Assembly: GCA_031216915.1 (NCBI GenBank)
Contig: CM062289.1
Location: 26,927,533 to 26,991,532, forward strand
Source: Pictodentalium vernedei
Lineage: Eukaryota; Mollusca; Scaphopoda; Dentaliida; Dentaliidae
Direction of reading: 5' to 3'
Length of the DNA stretch: 64,000 nucleotides
The notes beneath the pieces are model-generated. The model was not told the origin of the DNA. It searched no databases and saw only the letters and a list, made by a program, of their open reading frames with translations. Shown in pieces: positions 50,885-61,913 of the stretch. Numbering within the stretch: position 1 is the stretch's first letter; the number at the start of each line of letters is the position of its first letter. Both the position numbers and the translations under genes were made by a program.

Positions 50885-51868
50885 CCGATTACCCACGTGG
50901 AGACAGGGTCGTGCTGTATACTTAGGTGTACTGCATGTCCATGGTGCACTTAATCCCGACTCTGCCCACCTGGAGATACGGTCGTGCTGTGTACTGAGGT
51001 GCATTGCATGCTGATCCCGACTGTCCACGTGGAGATACGGTCGTGCTGTGTACTGAGGTGTACTGCATGTTGATCCTGACTGCCCTTGTCGAGACACGGT
51101 GGCGCTATGTACTAAGGTGTGCTGCATGTTGATCCCGACTGCCCACATGGAGACACGGTCGCGCCATGTACTGAGGTGTACTGCATGTTGATCCCGACTG
51201 CTCACGTGGAGACACTGTCACGCTATGTACTAAGGTGTACTGGATGTTGATCCCGACTGCCCACGTCGAGTCGCGCTATGTACTAAGGCGTAATGCATGT
51301 TGATCCCGACTGCCCACGTCGAGTCACGCTATGTACTAAGGTGTACTGCAGGTTGATCCCGACTGCCCACGTCGAGTCACGCTATGTACTAAGGTGTACT
51401 GCATGTTGATCCCGACTACCCACGTCGAGTCACGCTATGTACTAAGGTGTACTGCATGTTGATCCCGACTGCCCACGTGGAGACACGGTCGCGCTATGTA
51501 CTAAGGTGTACTGCATGTTGATCCCGACTACCCATGTCGAGACACGGTGGCGCTATATACTAAGGTGTACTGCATGTTGATCCCGACTACCCACGTGGAG
51601 ACACGGTGGCGCTATGTACAAAGGTGTACTACATGTTGATCCCGACTACCCACGTGGAGACACGGTCACGCTATGTACTAAGGTGTACTGCATGTTGATC
51701 CCGACTACCCATGTGGAGACACGGTGGCGCTATGTACTAAGGTGTACTGCATGTTGATCCCGACTACCCACGTGGAGACACGGTGGCGCTATGTACTAAG
51801 GTGTACTGCATGTTGATCCCGACTACCCACGTGGAGACACGGTCACGCTATATACTAAGGTGTAATGC
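50885..51868. repeat. 59-bp minisatellite derived from a SINE body
   Basis: About 17 units of TTGATCCCGACTACCCACGT, GGAGACACGGTGGCGCTATG and TACTAAGGTGTACTGCATG. Some units lack 8 bases (CACGTCGAGTC-ACGC type). The unit equals the SINE segment around CCCACGTGG...GTACTAAGGCGTACTGCACG. Confidence 0.95.
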
Positions 51869-52139
51869 ATGTCGACTGTGCACTTACCTTCAACCAATAC
51901 TAACCGATGCTTGTCTGAAGTTAGTACGTTTGGGGAATCTGAGAGTTGCTCGCCGCTGATCGGTGGTCCTCTCTGGGTACTCCGGATTCCTCTGTCCGGT
52001 ACGAGGCGACCCTGGATGTCGAGTGTGTTGTTAAACCCCTATAAAAAATAAATAAATAAATGTGCACAGCTGCAGATGATTGAACAGTGTTTTTAAATCA
52101 TTGGTGGTTTTCTGCACAGACAGTCAGCAATGTTGTGAG

Positions 52140-53045
52140 ATGATGCAGCCTACTGGTAGAAACACTACAGAGATTGATGCAGCCTTCTGGTAGAAACACT
52201 ACAGAGATTGATGCGGCCTACTGGCAGAAATACTACAGAGATTGATGTGGCCTACTGATAGAAACACTACAGAGATTGATGCGGCCTACTGGTAGAAACA
52301 CCACAGAGATTGATGCGGCCTACATGGTATAAACACTACAGAGATTGATGCGGCCTACATGGTAGAAACACTACAGAGATTGATGCGGCGTTGGTAGAAA
52401 CACTACAGAGACTGATGCAGTCTACTGGTAGAAACACTACAGAGATTGATGCAGCCTACTGGTAGAAACACTACAGAGACTGATGCAGTCTACTGGTAGA
52501 AACACTACAGAGACTGATGCGGCCTACATGGTATAAACACTACAGAGATTGATGCGGCCTACATGGTAGAAACACTACAGAGATTGATGCGGCGTTGGTA
52601 GAAACACTACAGAGACTGATGCAGTCTACTGGTAGAAACACTACAGAGATTGATGCGGCCTACTGGTAGAAACACTACAGAGATTGATGCAGCCTACTGG
52701 TAGAAACACTACAGAGACTGATGCGGCCTACTGGTAGAAACACTACAGAGACTGATGCAGTCTACTGGTAGAAACACTACAGAGACTGATGCGGCCTACT
52801 GGTAGAAACACTACAGAGATTGATGCAGCCTACTGGTAGAAACACTACAGGGATTGATGCGGCCTACTGGTAGAAACACTACAGGGATTGATGCGGCCTA
52901 CTTGTGGAAACACTACAGAGATTGATGCGGCCTACTGGTAGAAATACTAGAGACTGATGTGGCCTACTGGTAGAAACACTACAGAGATTGATGCAGCCTA
53001 CTTGTAGAAACACTACAGAGATTGATGCAGCCTACTGGTAGAAAC
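52140..53045. repeat. 34-bp minisatellite
   Basis: About 26 units of GATGCGGCCTACTGGTAGAA ACACTACAGAGATT type, with GATT/GACT, GCGG/GCAG and GCCT/GTCT variants. A block with ACATGGTATAAAC, ACATGGTAGAAAC and a shortened GGCGTTGGTAG unit occurs twice (52313 and 52523), showing block duplication. Confidence 0.95.
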
Positions 53046-53074
53046 GTTTTCAAAGCAGTACAAAAGAGGCAATT

Positions 53075-53812
53075 TGTGGCTATATGGGGACTTAAGGGTG
53101 TGGCTGGCTGGGGTCTTAAGGGTGTAGCTGTATGGGGACTTAATGGTGTGGCTGTATGGGGTCTTATAGGAGTGGCTGTATGGGGACGTAAGGGTGTGGC
53201 TGTATGGGGTCTTAAGGGTGTGGCTGTATGGGGACTTAAGGATGCGGCTGTATGGGGTTTTAAGGGTGTGGCTGTATGGGGACTTAAGGGTGGAGCTGTA
53301 TGGGGACTTAAGGGTGTGTCTGTATGGGCCTTCAGGGTGTGTCTGTATGGGGACTTAAGGGTGTGGCTGTATGGGGTCTTAAGGGTGTGGCTGTATGGGG
53401 ACTTAAGGGTGGAGCTGTATGGGGACTTAAGGGTGTGGCTGTATGGGCCTTCAGGGTGTGTCTGTATGGGGACTTAAGGGTGTGGCTGTATGGGGACTTA
53501 ACGGTGTGGCTGTATGGGGACTTAAGGGTGTGGCTGTATGGGGCTTAAGGGTGTGGCTGTATGGGGACTTAAGGGTGTAGCTGTATGGGAACTTATGTGT
53601 GTGGCTGTATGGGGACTTAAGGGTGTGGCTGTATGGGAACTTAATGGTGTGTTAAGGGTGTGGCTGTATGGGAACTTAAGGGTGTGGCTGTATGGGGACT
53701 TAAGGGTGTGGCTGTATGGGGACTTAAGGTGTGGCTGTATGGGGACGTAAGGGTGTGTCTGTATGGGGACTTAAGGGTGTGGCTGTATGGGGACTTAAGG
53801 GTGTGGCTGGGT
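53075..53812. repeat. 24-bp minisatellite
   Basis: About 30 units of GGTGTGGCTGTATGGGGACT TAAG type. As 24 is a multiple of 3, one frame reads GLKGVAVW repeatedly; indels break it several times. Confidence 0.95.
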
Positions 53813-53814
53813 GT

Positions 53815-54446
53815 ACCCCCATATAAATAATATGGACTCTTCCCAGTTGCTGCCATTGAGCTGGTATGGAAGATACCACCAGGATTCAAGGGGAAACGGG
53901 GTTATGGGTTAATACAAACTGTAGAATTTAGGATTTTTCAAGTGGGGGGGGGGATTTCGGAGACCACGTCCTCCACCCCATACATTCACTCCCCCACCCC
54001 GGCTCCACATAATTACCTCTTCACCAGTCAGGAGAATGGACGAAAAAAACGCAGTTAAGAATGTAGAACGCTCATTTATTACCTGTAATATTGAGTTTAG
54101 GAACTGAGAATCTGTTATTAATGGATTTACCCCCAAATAAATAATATGAACTCTTCCCAGTAACTGTTGCTGCCATTGAGCTGGTATGAAAGATACCACC
54201 AGGGTTCAAGAGGATACGGGGTTAAGGGTTAATACAAATTACAAACTGTAGAATTTAGGATTTTTCAAGGGGGGGGGGGGGGATTTCGGAGACCACGACC
54301 TCCACCCCATACATTCACTCCCCCACACCGGCTCCACATGATTACTTCCTCACCAGTCAGGAGAATGGACGAGAAAACCCCGCAGTTTAAAATGTAGAAC
54401 GCTCATTTATGACCTGTAATATTGAGTTTAGGAACTGAGAATCTGT
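53815..54446. repeat. 314-bp tandem duplication carrying a family C half
   Basis: Units start ACCCCCATATAAATAATATG (53815) and ACCCCCAAATAAATAATATG (54129). Each has a family C right-half (GGACTCTTCCCAGTTGCTGC, GATACCACCAGG), a G run, ATTTCGGAGACCACG and GGAACTGAGAATCTGT. Unit 2 has a 9-base insertion (TAACTGTTG) near 54155. Confidence 0.9.
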
Positions 54447-55396
54447 AAAATGTTTCATTTTCCGTTTCAACGAATATATACTAATCCATTACTCTTCTCG
54501 AGGTTCTCATCTTTCATCCCCCGCGAAAAATGGTAAATTCCATGTTGTAGTAAAAAACATACATATGCTTATAGTAAGAGTCGACACATGCGGTTGATTG
54601 TTTTTAAAGAAAAAAAGTCTGTTGCCGCTCAGCAGACAGACTTTTATAAACACAGAATACAGACAGCTAGCATCAGGATGAAGGTGATCGCCATGTAAAA
54701 CTGAGAAACAATTCTGGACTGTGGCATCTTGTTCCAAATTACACGTGGTTCATCGCAGACTTTTTACCATTCGTAACAGGTCTGTGATAAAAGCTATTTA
54801 TTTACATGTACTTATCTTTATTAATTCTCTCCCTGGAGCGATGATTAAATTTGGTACATGTCTCCAGTCTTCATTTGTGGAACGCGAACATCGTTTTTAT
54901 AGCACATTAAACTGAGCAGTAATTTTGTCGACATTCAAAGATCATTGTCTGACAGTATTTTTCTTTGTTGCCTTGGAAATCCCCGTACAACTTCGGGAAC
55001 TGTAATGTTGGACGTCGTTGTTGAGAAGACTGCATTCATTACAGGTAGGTGTGCGTTAATTTGTGTTTGTCAACATAATTATGCTTCAGGCGCGTAGCCA
55101 GATTCTATAATAGGGGGTGTCCAAGTAATTTTTTTTCTTAGGATGGGGGAGGGGTGGGGGTACGGAGGACGAAAATGATATTTTGAAAGACCGTTGTGTG
55201 GGGTTTCCGGGGCCTACCCCAGTCCTAAAACACTTGCAATGATTTTGGGACGGGCGGCGAACATTTTAGGGAGCCACCCCCGCCCAAGTCCTGACTGACT
55301 CCAAGCCTCAAGTTCTGACTAAAGAGATATTCACCAAAAAATGCCTTATTCGAGGGCACGCCTTTATGATGATGTGGTTGGAAAATATGTCAAAAC
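54447..55396. other. No recognisable gene
   Basis: A G-rich patch at 55140-55170 and CGCGTAGCCAG at 55091 (hAT-like motif without a partner) are the only notable points. Confidence 0.5.
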
Positions 55397-55407
55397 GATT
55401 ATAGTTA

Positions 55408-55733
55408 TTTATTTATTTATTTATATTTATTGGTGTTTAAGGTCACATACTTATGCACAATGGTTAATCATGACCGCGACAGTCTTACGGGTGGAGGAAG
55501 AGGGAGTACCCGGAGAGAACCACCGAGCAACGCGAGCAGCTGCCAGCTCCCCAATATCGTAACTTCACACTGCAGCACAGGCAGGGTTAGATGGGTTGAA
55601 GACATGCGCACCGTCGACGTGCAGTACGTCTTAGTACACGGCATCATCGTGCCCCCATGTGGACAATCGGGGTTAAGTGCCTTGCCCAAGGACACAACGC
55701 TGGAGTCCGGATCGATCGCTCGGACGGTCACTG
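55408..55733 (-). mobile_element. 5S-headed SINE, truncated, with target duplication
   Basis: Minus-strand SINE whose head reads, on the element strand, CAGTGACCGTCCGAGCGATC then GATCCGGACTCC, matching the last bases of the 5S head and junction in 15815-16179. Duplication GATTATAGTTA at 55397-55407 and 55734-55744. It is truncated inside the 5S region. Confidence 0.85.
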
Positions 55734-55852
55734 GATTATAGTTAAAAAAAAAAACTCTGGAAATTTGTTTGTAACTATATATATACATGTAGTAGTCGTC
55801 ATGCATGGTCTTCTCAATTCAGGGAGGTGGCTAGATGTTTCCGATTGGAGGG

Positions 55853-55942
55853 TGTAGGGTAGTGAATTTCCAACTAGGGTGAGGAACCGGGAGGGGGAAA
55901 TCCCCCTCCCGGTCCCTCCCCTAGTTGGAAATTAACTACCGA
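55853..55942. repeat. Foldback palindrome
   Basis: GTAGTGAATTTCCAACTAGG then GACCGGGAGGGGG-like arms mirrored around GAAATC; ends TAGTTGGAAATTAACTAC. Confidence 0.8.
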
Positions 55943-56141
55943 GAAAGATTTTCAAAATGAAGCCATGAAAGGTGGCATAAAATTGATTCTAGTAACTGAA
56001 ATGCTAACACATTTATGATAGAATTATCAGGTTATTATTATTTGGTATTATTCGGGGAATTGAATATGTGCTAAACAAATGATCAATCTTAGAACCTTGA
56101 ACATTTCACACTGTCCTTACATTAAATCAGATCTTATGCAG

Positions 56142-56391
56142 GAATGATCAATTTTCGAAGTTTCGGCATTTTGTAACTGTGAATCATGGAATTAGCTCAG
56201 AATAACGATTTGATATGATGTGATTTTTCTTGGAGTGCATTTCGAGTATTTTTTTATTACGATAAGTAAACGTACTGTATAAATCTCGTACCGATTGACG
56301 GCATGATACTATGAAGCTGGATATTGCGTACACTGCAGTTTTAAATAGTAACAGTTTGAAGTTTTGCGGAATTGAAACCGAGTTGGAATTT
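56142..56391. repeat. Dispersed repeat, copy 2 of 1-250
   Basis: See 1-250; the same order of blocks with about one change per ten bases. Confidence 0.75.
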
Positions 56392-57225
56392 TGGGAAGTA
56401 AAGGAGACATCAGCATCGCCAAAGAAGCTCTAAAATCTAGATAGATGGAATTTCCAACTACTCATGAGTCCCCCTTCCGAATTTCCAACTATAGGAAATT
56501 TTGGCCAGGATTGGGGGGGGGGGTGACCCACCCCCACACCCCCCTGTCGCCACGTCCCTGTCCCAATTTATTATTTAATTGCCACGTGTCGGATTCAGAA
56601 GTGGTCATGGTGGGACCCCAACATCCTCAATCAGTCACAGCACTCCATTTGCATGAAACCTACTGCGTGTGTGACGTAAGTCCAATAAGTAAATCTAATT
56701 CCTAACCCCGGGGAACACGTAAGACCGATTTTTCGTCCAAGGCATAATTTTCCATATTTTTGTCTTATTTTTAGAGGACTATATACGGGGCATTGATGAT
56801 AAACTAATAACTACAGTCTGCAGGCTGCAGCCAGACAGCAGTTATTATTTTATCCTACCTATATATTGATATTGGACTGACCCATCCCACTGTAAGTGTA
56901 CATAAAGGCGATACCATTCCAGGAAACGAGGGTTCAAGGGGTTAAGAAAGTACAAATTTACCAGCAAGAGTTAATCAATAACTAAGACTCAAGTCCAGAT
57001 GAAAAGGTTCCGACTGGAAAATTATGGAGGGTCACACACCCCTACCCACTCCACAAAGTTATGCCCCCCTGATATTCTGTTTGTGGTAGTCGAATGGTTA
57101 AAGAGAGGCGGACCAACATTGTGGAAGATTGATACTTTCATCTCGTACACACGAAAGCTCTTTGCTGTCATCTGTTTGAGGACCTTGTGACTGCTGATGT
57201 GAGAAATAGAACTGGAAGGTTTTGG
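56392..57225. other. No recognisable gene; G/C runs near 56513-56545
   Basis: GGGTTCAAGGGGTTAAG at 56930 may be a degraded family C end. Nothing else supported. Confidence 0.45.
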
Positions 57226-57235
57226 TTTTTTTTTG

Positions 57236-57900
57236 ATTTGATGAAGCTGTTGGGCGGGCGGATAGGTCGGCGGGCGGGCGGGCCGGCGGGCGGGCGGTCC
57301 ATTTGGGCTGGCGTAACCTTTCTCGTTAATGTGAGCGATAACTTAAACAAATGTCAATGGATTTGGTCAATGTTAATTTTGGTATGTCAGACTTTCTTGA
57401 CAATGTCTTGAATGAGTTCGCAAACTAGTGGAGTTATGTCCCTTAATTAAATAATTGTGCCTGCTTTCAGTTCGTTGGCGCGGTAACTTGAACAAATAAT
57501 ATCAATGGATTCAGTCAATATTAACCCTTTACCTAACGTAACGGTCAAAACCGGCAGGCGCTATTCTCAAACATCGCCAATTAATTTTCATTATTTTTTT
57601 AATTTTTTGTCTCAAAAACATAGGTTATGACCCCTCGTTGGAACGAGCTCGTCGAGCTCGTTCCAACGAGAGGTCATAACCTATGTTTTTGAGACAAAAA
57701 ATGAAAAAAATTGGTTATTCAAGAATTATTTTTGCAAGTGTCGTCTGCTTTTCAGGTTAGGTAAAGTGTTAAATATTGAAATATTGAGTTCGAAAACTGA
57801 TACGGTTCGGCCACACTGAACAGAGTTATAGATCTTTATTTAGTTAATTCTTGCCTGTTTTCAACTCGTCAGCGAGATAACTTGAACAAAATGTCAATGG
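57236..57900. repeat. GGGC-rich tract and tandem repeat R, split by D8
   Basis: (GGGCGGGC)-like tract at 57252-57297. Then GATAACTTGAACAAATGTCA, CAATGGATT-GTCAATGTT and AGAGTTATG-like blocks recur at 57336, 57484 and 57878, in a loose ~270-base period once D8 is removed. A related piece is at 62205-62350. Confidence 0.7.
57521..57772. mobile_element. Family D MITE (D8)
   Basis: TTAACCCTTTACCTAACGTA to GGTTAGGTAAAGTGTTAA, with intact palindrome (CCTCGTTGGAACGAGCTCGT centre). Inserted in repeat R. Confidence 0.95.
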
Positions 57901-57939
57901 ATTTCATTTTCTATAGGTGTGAAAAGCTCGACCCCGCAT

Positions 57940-58240
57940 CGGCCACATCGACCCGGGCCTGGAAAGCCCCGGAGGTGTGGAAGGGGCAGTGTCGCGTCTT
58001 GCAGAGACCACTAACATTGCAGATAGCTGAAAATATATGGGTTTTAGGAATAGGCTGTTATGGTAATCTTTATTTTCTAAGGCCAGGAGGGCTAGTTTTC
58101 CCCTTTCTGAATTTGTTTAAAGCGAGCAGTAGGCGATCGAATAAATCGCTCTCATGAAAATGCCAGGCCTGAAAGAGAAGCATGAAAATACTGTATTTGT
58201 GTAATGCAGCTACAGTATTTTCACCCGTCTCTTTTCTGGC
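57940..58240. mobile_element. Foldback element Q, copy 1
   Basis: CCGGAGGTGTGGAAGGGGCA, then TTTTAGGAATAGGCTGTTAT, GGCCAGGAGGGCTAGTTTTC and AGCGAGCAGTAGGCGATCGA match 62590-62835 in reverse. The right part (58160-58240) is a foldback on ATGCCAG-CTGAAAGAGA. Confidence 0.7.
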
Positions 58241-58317
58241 ATGTTCCGCCTGTTCGTCTCCAATACATACTCAAGAAACCTTTTATACGCCTCTCATCTT
58301 CTATTCGTATAAGGTAG

Positions 58318-58959
58318 ATGAGTTATGAGAGGGTTTATTCACGAGTTAGTCGGTCAAACCACAGGCGCTCGTCACAAACTAAGAACTCGAGTTATCCACG
58401 AGTTAGTCGGTCAAACCACAGGCGCTCGTCACAAACTGAGAACTCGAGTTATCCACGAGTTAGTCGATCGAACCACAGGCGCTCGTCACAAACTGAGAAC
58501 TCGAGTTATCCACGAGTTAGTCGGTCAAACCACAGGCGCTCGTCACAAACTGAGAACTCGAGTTATCCACGAGTTAGTCGGTCGAACCACAGGCGCTCGT
58601 CGCAAACTGAGAACTCGAGTTATCCACGAATTAGTCGGTCAAACCACAGGCGCTCGTCGCAAACCGAGAACTCGAGTTATCCACGAGTTAGTGAGTCGAA
58701 CCACAGGCGCTCGTCGCAAACTGAGAACTCGAGTTATCCACGAGTTAGTCGGTCGAACCACAGGCGCTCGTCACAAACCGAGAACTCGAGTTATCCACGA
58801 GTTAGTCGGTCCAACCACAGGCGCTCGTCACAAACTGAGAACTCGAGTTATCCACGAGTTAGTCGGTCCAACCACAGGCGCTCGTCGCAAACTGAGAACT
58901 CGAGTTTTCGGTTTGCGTCGCGCATCTGCGCGTCAAACCTCTGGCAGAGAGAGCCGTGA
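58318..58959 (+). CDS. Open 57-bp tandem repeat (10 units), possible repeat protein
   Basis: Ten 57-base units encode a 19-residue repeat (SSYPRVSRSNHRRSSQTEN) in an ORF of 213 codons from ATG 58318 to TGA 58957. In this frame the recurring differences between units fall at third positions and are silent (TCA/TCG/TCC, TCA/TCG, ACT/ACC, CGG/CGA). Only three rare changes alter residues (K in unit 1, one V to I, one R to E). The frame starting at 58325 is also open, but the same differences change Q/R/P, H/R, L/P and G/D. No signal peptide or known domain. It may be a real basic Ser/Arg/Asn-rich protein or a non-coding minisatellite. Confidence 0.35.
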   Translation: MSYERVYSRVSRSNHRRSSQTKNSSYPRVSRSNHRRSSQTENSSYPRVSRSNHRRSSQTENSSYPRVSRSNHRRSSQTENSSYPRVSRSNHRRSSQTENSSYPRISRSNHRRSSQTENSSYPRVSESNHRRSSQTENSSYPRVSRSNHRRSSQTENSSYPRVSRSNHRRSSQTENSSYPRVSRSNHRRSSQTENSSFRFASRICASNLWQREP

Positions 58960-58960
58960 G

Positions 58961-59260
58961 GTCGATCATGCTTCGTCAAGTTTGTCTTCCTGAACAAAAC
59001 ATTTTTGTCCTCCGACACTCAGTTTACAGCTTTGTGGTCGACGTAATATGGTCCACTGTATGCTTCCAGGCGTGTGGCGTGGTATTTAGTGCTTTGTCTG
59101 CTAACATGGTGGACCAGGTGTCCGTGATGTGTCACGCCCTGATATTACATGAAAAGCAAAACAGTATAACATGGGTTATTTATTGTGTGAAATGAATTGC
59201 ATAAAATCGATGGAGTTTTTTTAAATTCATGGACAAAAAGGGGAAGTACCCCCTCCCCTC
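58961..59260. other. No recognisable feature
   Basis: Nothing supported. Confidence 0.5.
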
Positions 59261-59297
59261 CCACCCCCCACCCCCCCCCCCCCCCACCACCACCCTC
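59251..59297. repeat. C-rich tract
   Basis: CCCCTCCCCTCCCACCCCCC followed by a long C run and CCACCACCACC. Confidence 0.95.
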
Positions 59298-59824
59298 CGA
59301 GACGCGTCACTTGTTGTATGTTTATATATAACGCATCGTTACGCATGCTTTCGCATAGTAATACTGGGGCATACAACGCAGTACTTCCGCGGTAGTAAAT
59401 TCGAAAGTCTGAGACTTAAGTAAGTCTTGCTGTACCATGTCCTCTAGTTCTTTGATCGATAACACAGTCTGTCAGGCTATGACCCAGGCTGAAACGTAAA
59501 AAAACAAACAACTCAATATTCCCTGGTCATCTGAGACGATAAGATGTGTTCACGGCGAGTATTTCTAGAAGCTTTGAATCGGGCCTTTCCGTGAGAAGCG
59601 AACTGTTACTAATTCTCGTCAACATTTATAAGTTCGAAGATAAACCAAGCGTGCATTGCAATTTGCAGCTAAAAAACCAACACGTGACACCCATCCTTCA
59701 TTCTTCTTCCGGGTTTAATCCATGTAATTTGGGAAGGGGCTTTCTTGGGGCGATAATTCAGGAGGGGCACCAAACTCTGTCAACTTTAAGCAAAGTACGT
59801 CATAATTCCTGGGATCCTAAAAGA

Positions 59825-59860
59825 CCTGTGGGTGCCTGGCAATTTGTCAGGCACCCACAG
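59825..59860. repeat. Perfect hairpin
   Basis: CTGTGGGTGCCTGGCA / TGTCAGGCACCCACAG. Confidence 0.9.
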
Positions 59861-61459
59861 ATCTATTGCGGCCTCTGGAATTGAAGTTCTTAAAGCAGCC
59901 CTGGCAAGTTACTCTATAGGAAACCCTGTGAAAACTTACTCCACGACAGTCCATTGCTACATCTATGTATGTAATATGTTCAGGATTAGAACCCAATGCT
60001 GCTTGGATTGGGTTATGGGTAGACCAGGAAAACATGGGTAGTTTTGTTGGGAATTTTGTTGCCTATTTCACAATGGGCAGAAATTCGCCCCTCCCTTCCT
60101 CCTCCCAAAGGGCCCTGGATAAAACCCAGTTGTTATTCTTTATGTTTGGGTTTTTTTGCCATTCTTGACTCACTCTTCTGACCGGTCATCATCCACTACG
60201 TAATAGTCGAGGATGATCTACATCGTAGAGACAGATAGATGGTAGATTTACAACAACCCATGTATAGTAGTAACTTATATACTATTAAAAAACAGAGGAA
60301 GTACAAGCTATGTTTTATTATTTTTGTTCATAAGTACTATTAAGTAGGCCCGGAACTATGCCTTAAGATATGGAGGGAGGGGTCGGGATAACTCTTGTTT
60401 GCTCGACCATCACATTTTCCCGATTGTTGTGTATACACCTATACTTTTGGACGGGCTATTCAGACAACCAGTCAGTAATGGCCAAAAGTTCAAGTATATC
60501 GGCAAAGCCATGTTAAAAGCACTATCTTCTTCAACCAATTCGCAAGAAAAATAGTACTTTTTACGGAATAATCTGAGGATCGATAGTTCCCGATGTCAAA
60601 GTTCAAGATTCGAAGTATTCCTCATTCAACCTCTTGTCGCCAAAATATGTTGTTATGTTCTGAGACGGCGAGGAAGCGTTTTTCAAATTGATTGTCAGTT
60701 TTCAAACAGTACTGATACGGAGTGTGTTGGGTGGTAAGACGCCAACAAAATATTGTACGGCCTATACCATCCAAGTTTTTTAGTCTTCGGCCACGTCAAA
60801 ATTATGATTTATACAGACCAACAATTCACTCGTATAGAATGTTAATTTTAAATCTTAACACACATGCATGATGTGATTTTTTTCAATAGTTAGTCCCTAT
60901 AACAGACATACGATTATATGCCGAAAATCCGGTAAACTAAACCTGTTTTTCACCAGCGTGTTTGTAATAGATGTAGAAGACAGGGGCCGATTTTGTCGGA
61001 CAGCTGTGTCGATTTTCAGACACAAACCAAACCGAACATTGAAGTTTACTGTCTAGCCGATTCTGAATTGGCAGCTATAATAATGAATGTACAATAGCGC
61101 CAATAAACTATGGGTATCGGAACATTTAATTTTCCCACGAGTGCAAACCTGATGGAGAAAATTGAGCCTTTGTCACTCACAGTTTCTGATTTTGTTCAGT
61201 CAAAACTTGGACGACAAGGCCGTTATTAAGTTAAGTTTAGTTTTTGTGTGGAACATCCTTCTGCGAGGATGACTTTGTTTGACCAACAGTTAACGGGATG
61301 GACTCAGTAATTATGATTAGAAGGAGCGTCAAAGCAAATTGCCCAGGGGTCCCGGCCGCTCAAACTCGTCATATGCTGAAGGGTTGTATGTGCCCCTAAT
61401 ATAAAGGGTAGTTTTACATTGGCCTCTGGGAGCTTGGAGATTCTATTCTATGCGAAGTA
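59861..61459. other. No recognisable feature
   Basis: The longest repeat-poor stretch of the window. ORFs are short and without family resemblance; non-coding unique sequence or an intron are both possible. Confidence 0.5.
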
Positions 61460-61913
61460 CACGCTAAAAACTAAAGTGTTAAAAACTACACTTGAAGTGC
61501 TGTATTTAACACTTACTAACTGAACTAGCACTTTGTTCAAGTGTAGATATCCCAGAACTTGACAGGTGTTACAATAATACCACTTGACAAGTGTAATGTC
61601 GCCACACTTAAAAGGAAACAACGCAGATGATGCGGATCAGACTCGAACTCTCGAGCCTGATCCGCGCCATCTGCGTTGTGTCCTTTTAATTATGTACCCA
61701 CCAAGCACAAATCAAATTATGGACGATTCTGGAAGAACCACCAATGCTAGACACATGGGAAGTGCCATCCATTCAAGTTTCAGATGTCTGACGATTGTAA
61801 TGTCTACGTGCTTAAAGCTTTGCACTTTGAGTGTTAAAATCAAACCCTGATAAGTGTTAGAATGGGTTCAACACCTTGGAAGTGTCAGTTTTACCACTTT
61901 AGTTTTTAGTGTG
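61460..61913. mobile_element. Element K, copy 2 (reverse orientation)
   Basis: CACGCTAAAAACTAAAGTG to CACTTTAGTTTTTAGTGTG; flanked by TA. The central hairpin is CAACGCAGATGATGCGGATC with its near complement. Same length as copy 1. Confidence 0.9.

Larger units (their letters stand above)
50525..52060 (+). mobile_element. SINE (second subfamily) with MITE insertion and amplified body
   Basis: The head-like part (50525-50630, with AACTAAGTTGTGTCCTTGGC) is followed by MITE D7. The SINE body resumes at ACTTAACCCCGATTACCCAC, where a body segment is repeated in tandem to 51868. The 3' part (CATGTCGACTGTGCACTTAC ... GTTGTTAAACCCCTAT) and AATAAATAAATAAAT tail follow. The normal body contains one such segment. 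Confidence 0.8.

Noticed and set aside
52140-53045. CRISPR-like array
   Set aside because: Units are directly adjacent with no unique spacers, in a eukaryotic context; it is a minisatellite.
53022-53477. 151-codon GLKGVAVW repeat protein
   Set aside because: Frame is an accident of the 24-base period; the array has several frame-breaking indels and no constraint on third positions is visible.
55087-55300. hAT-like element from CAGGCGCGTAGCCAG
   Set aside because: No matching inverted end or duplicated flank found downstream.
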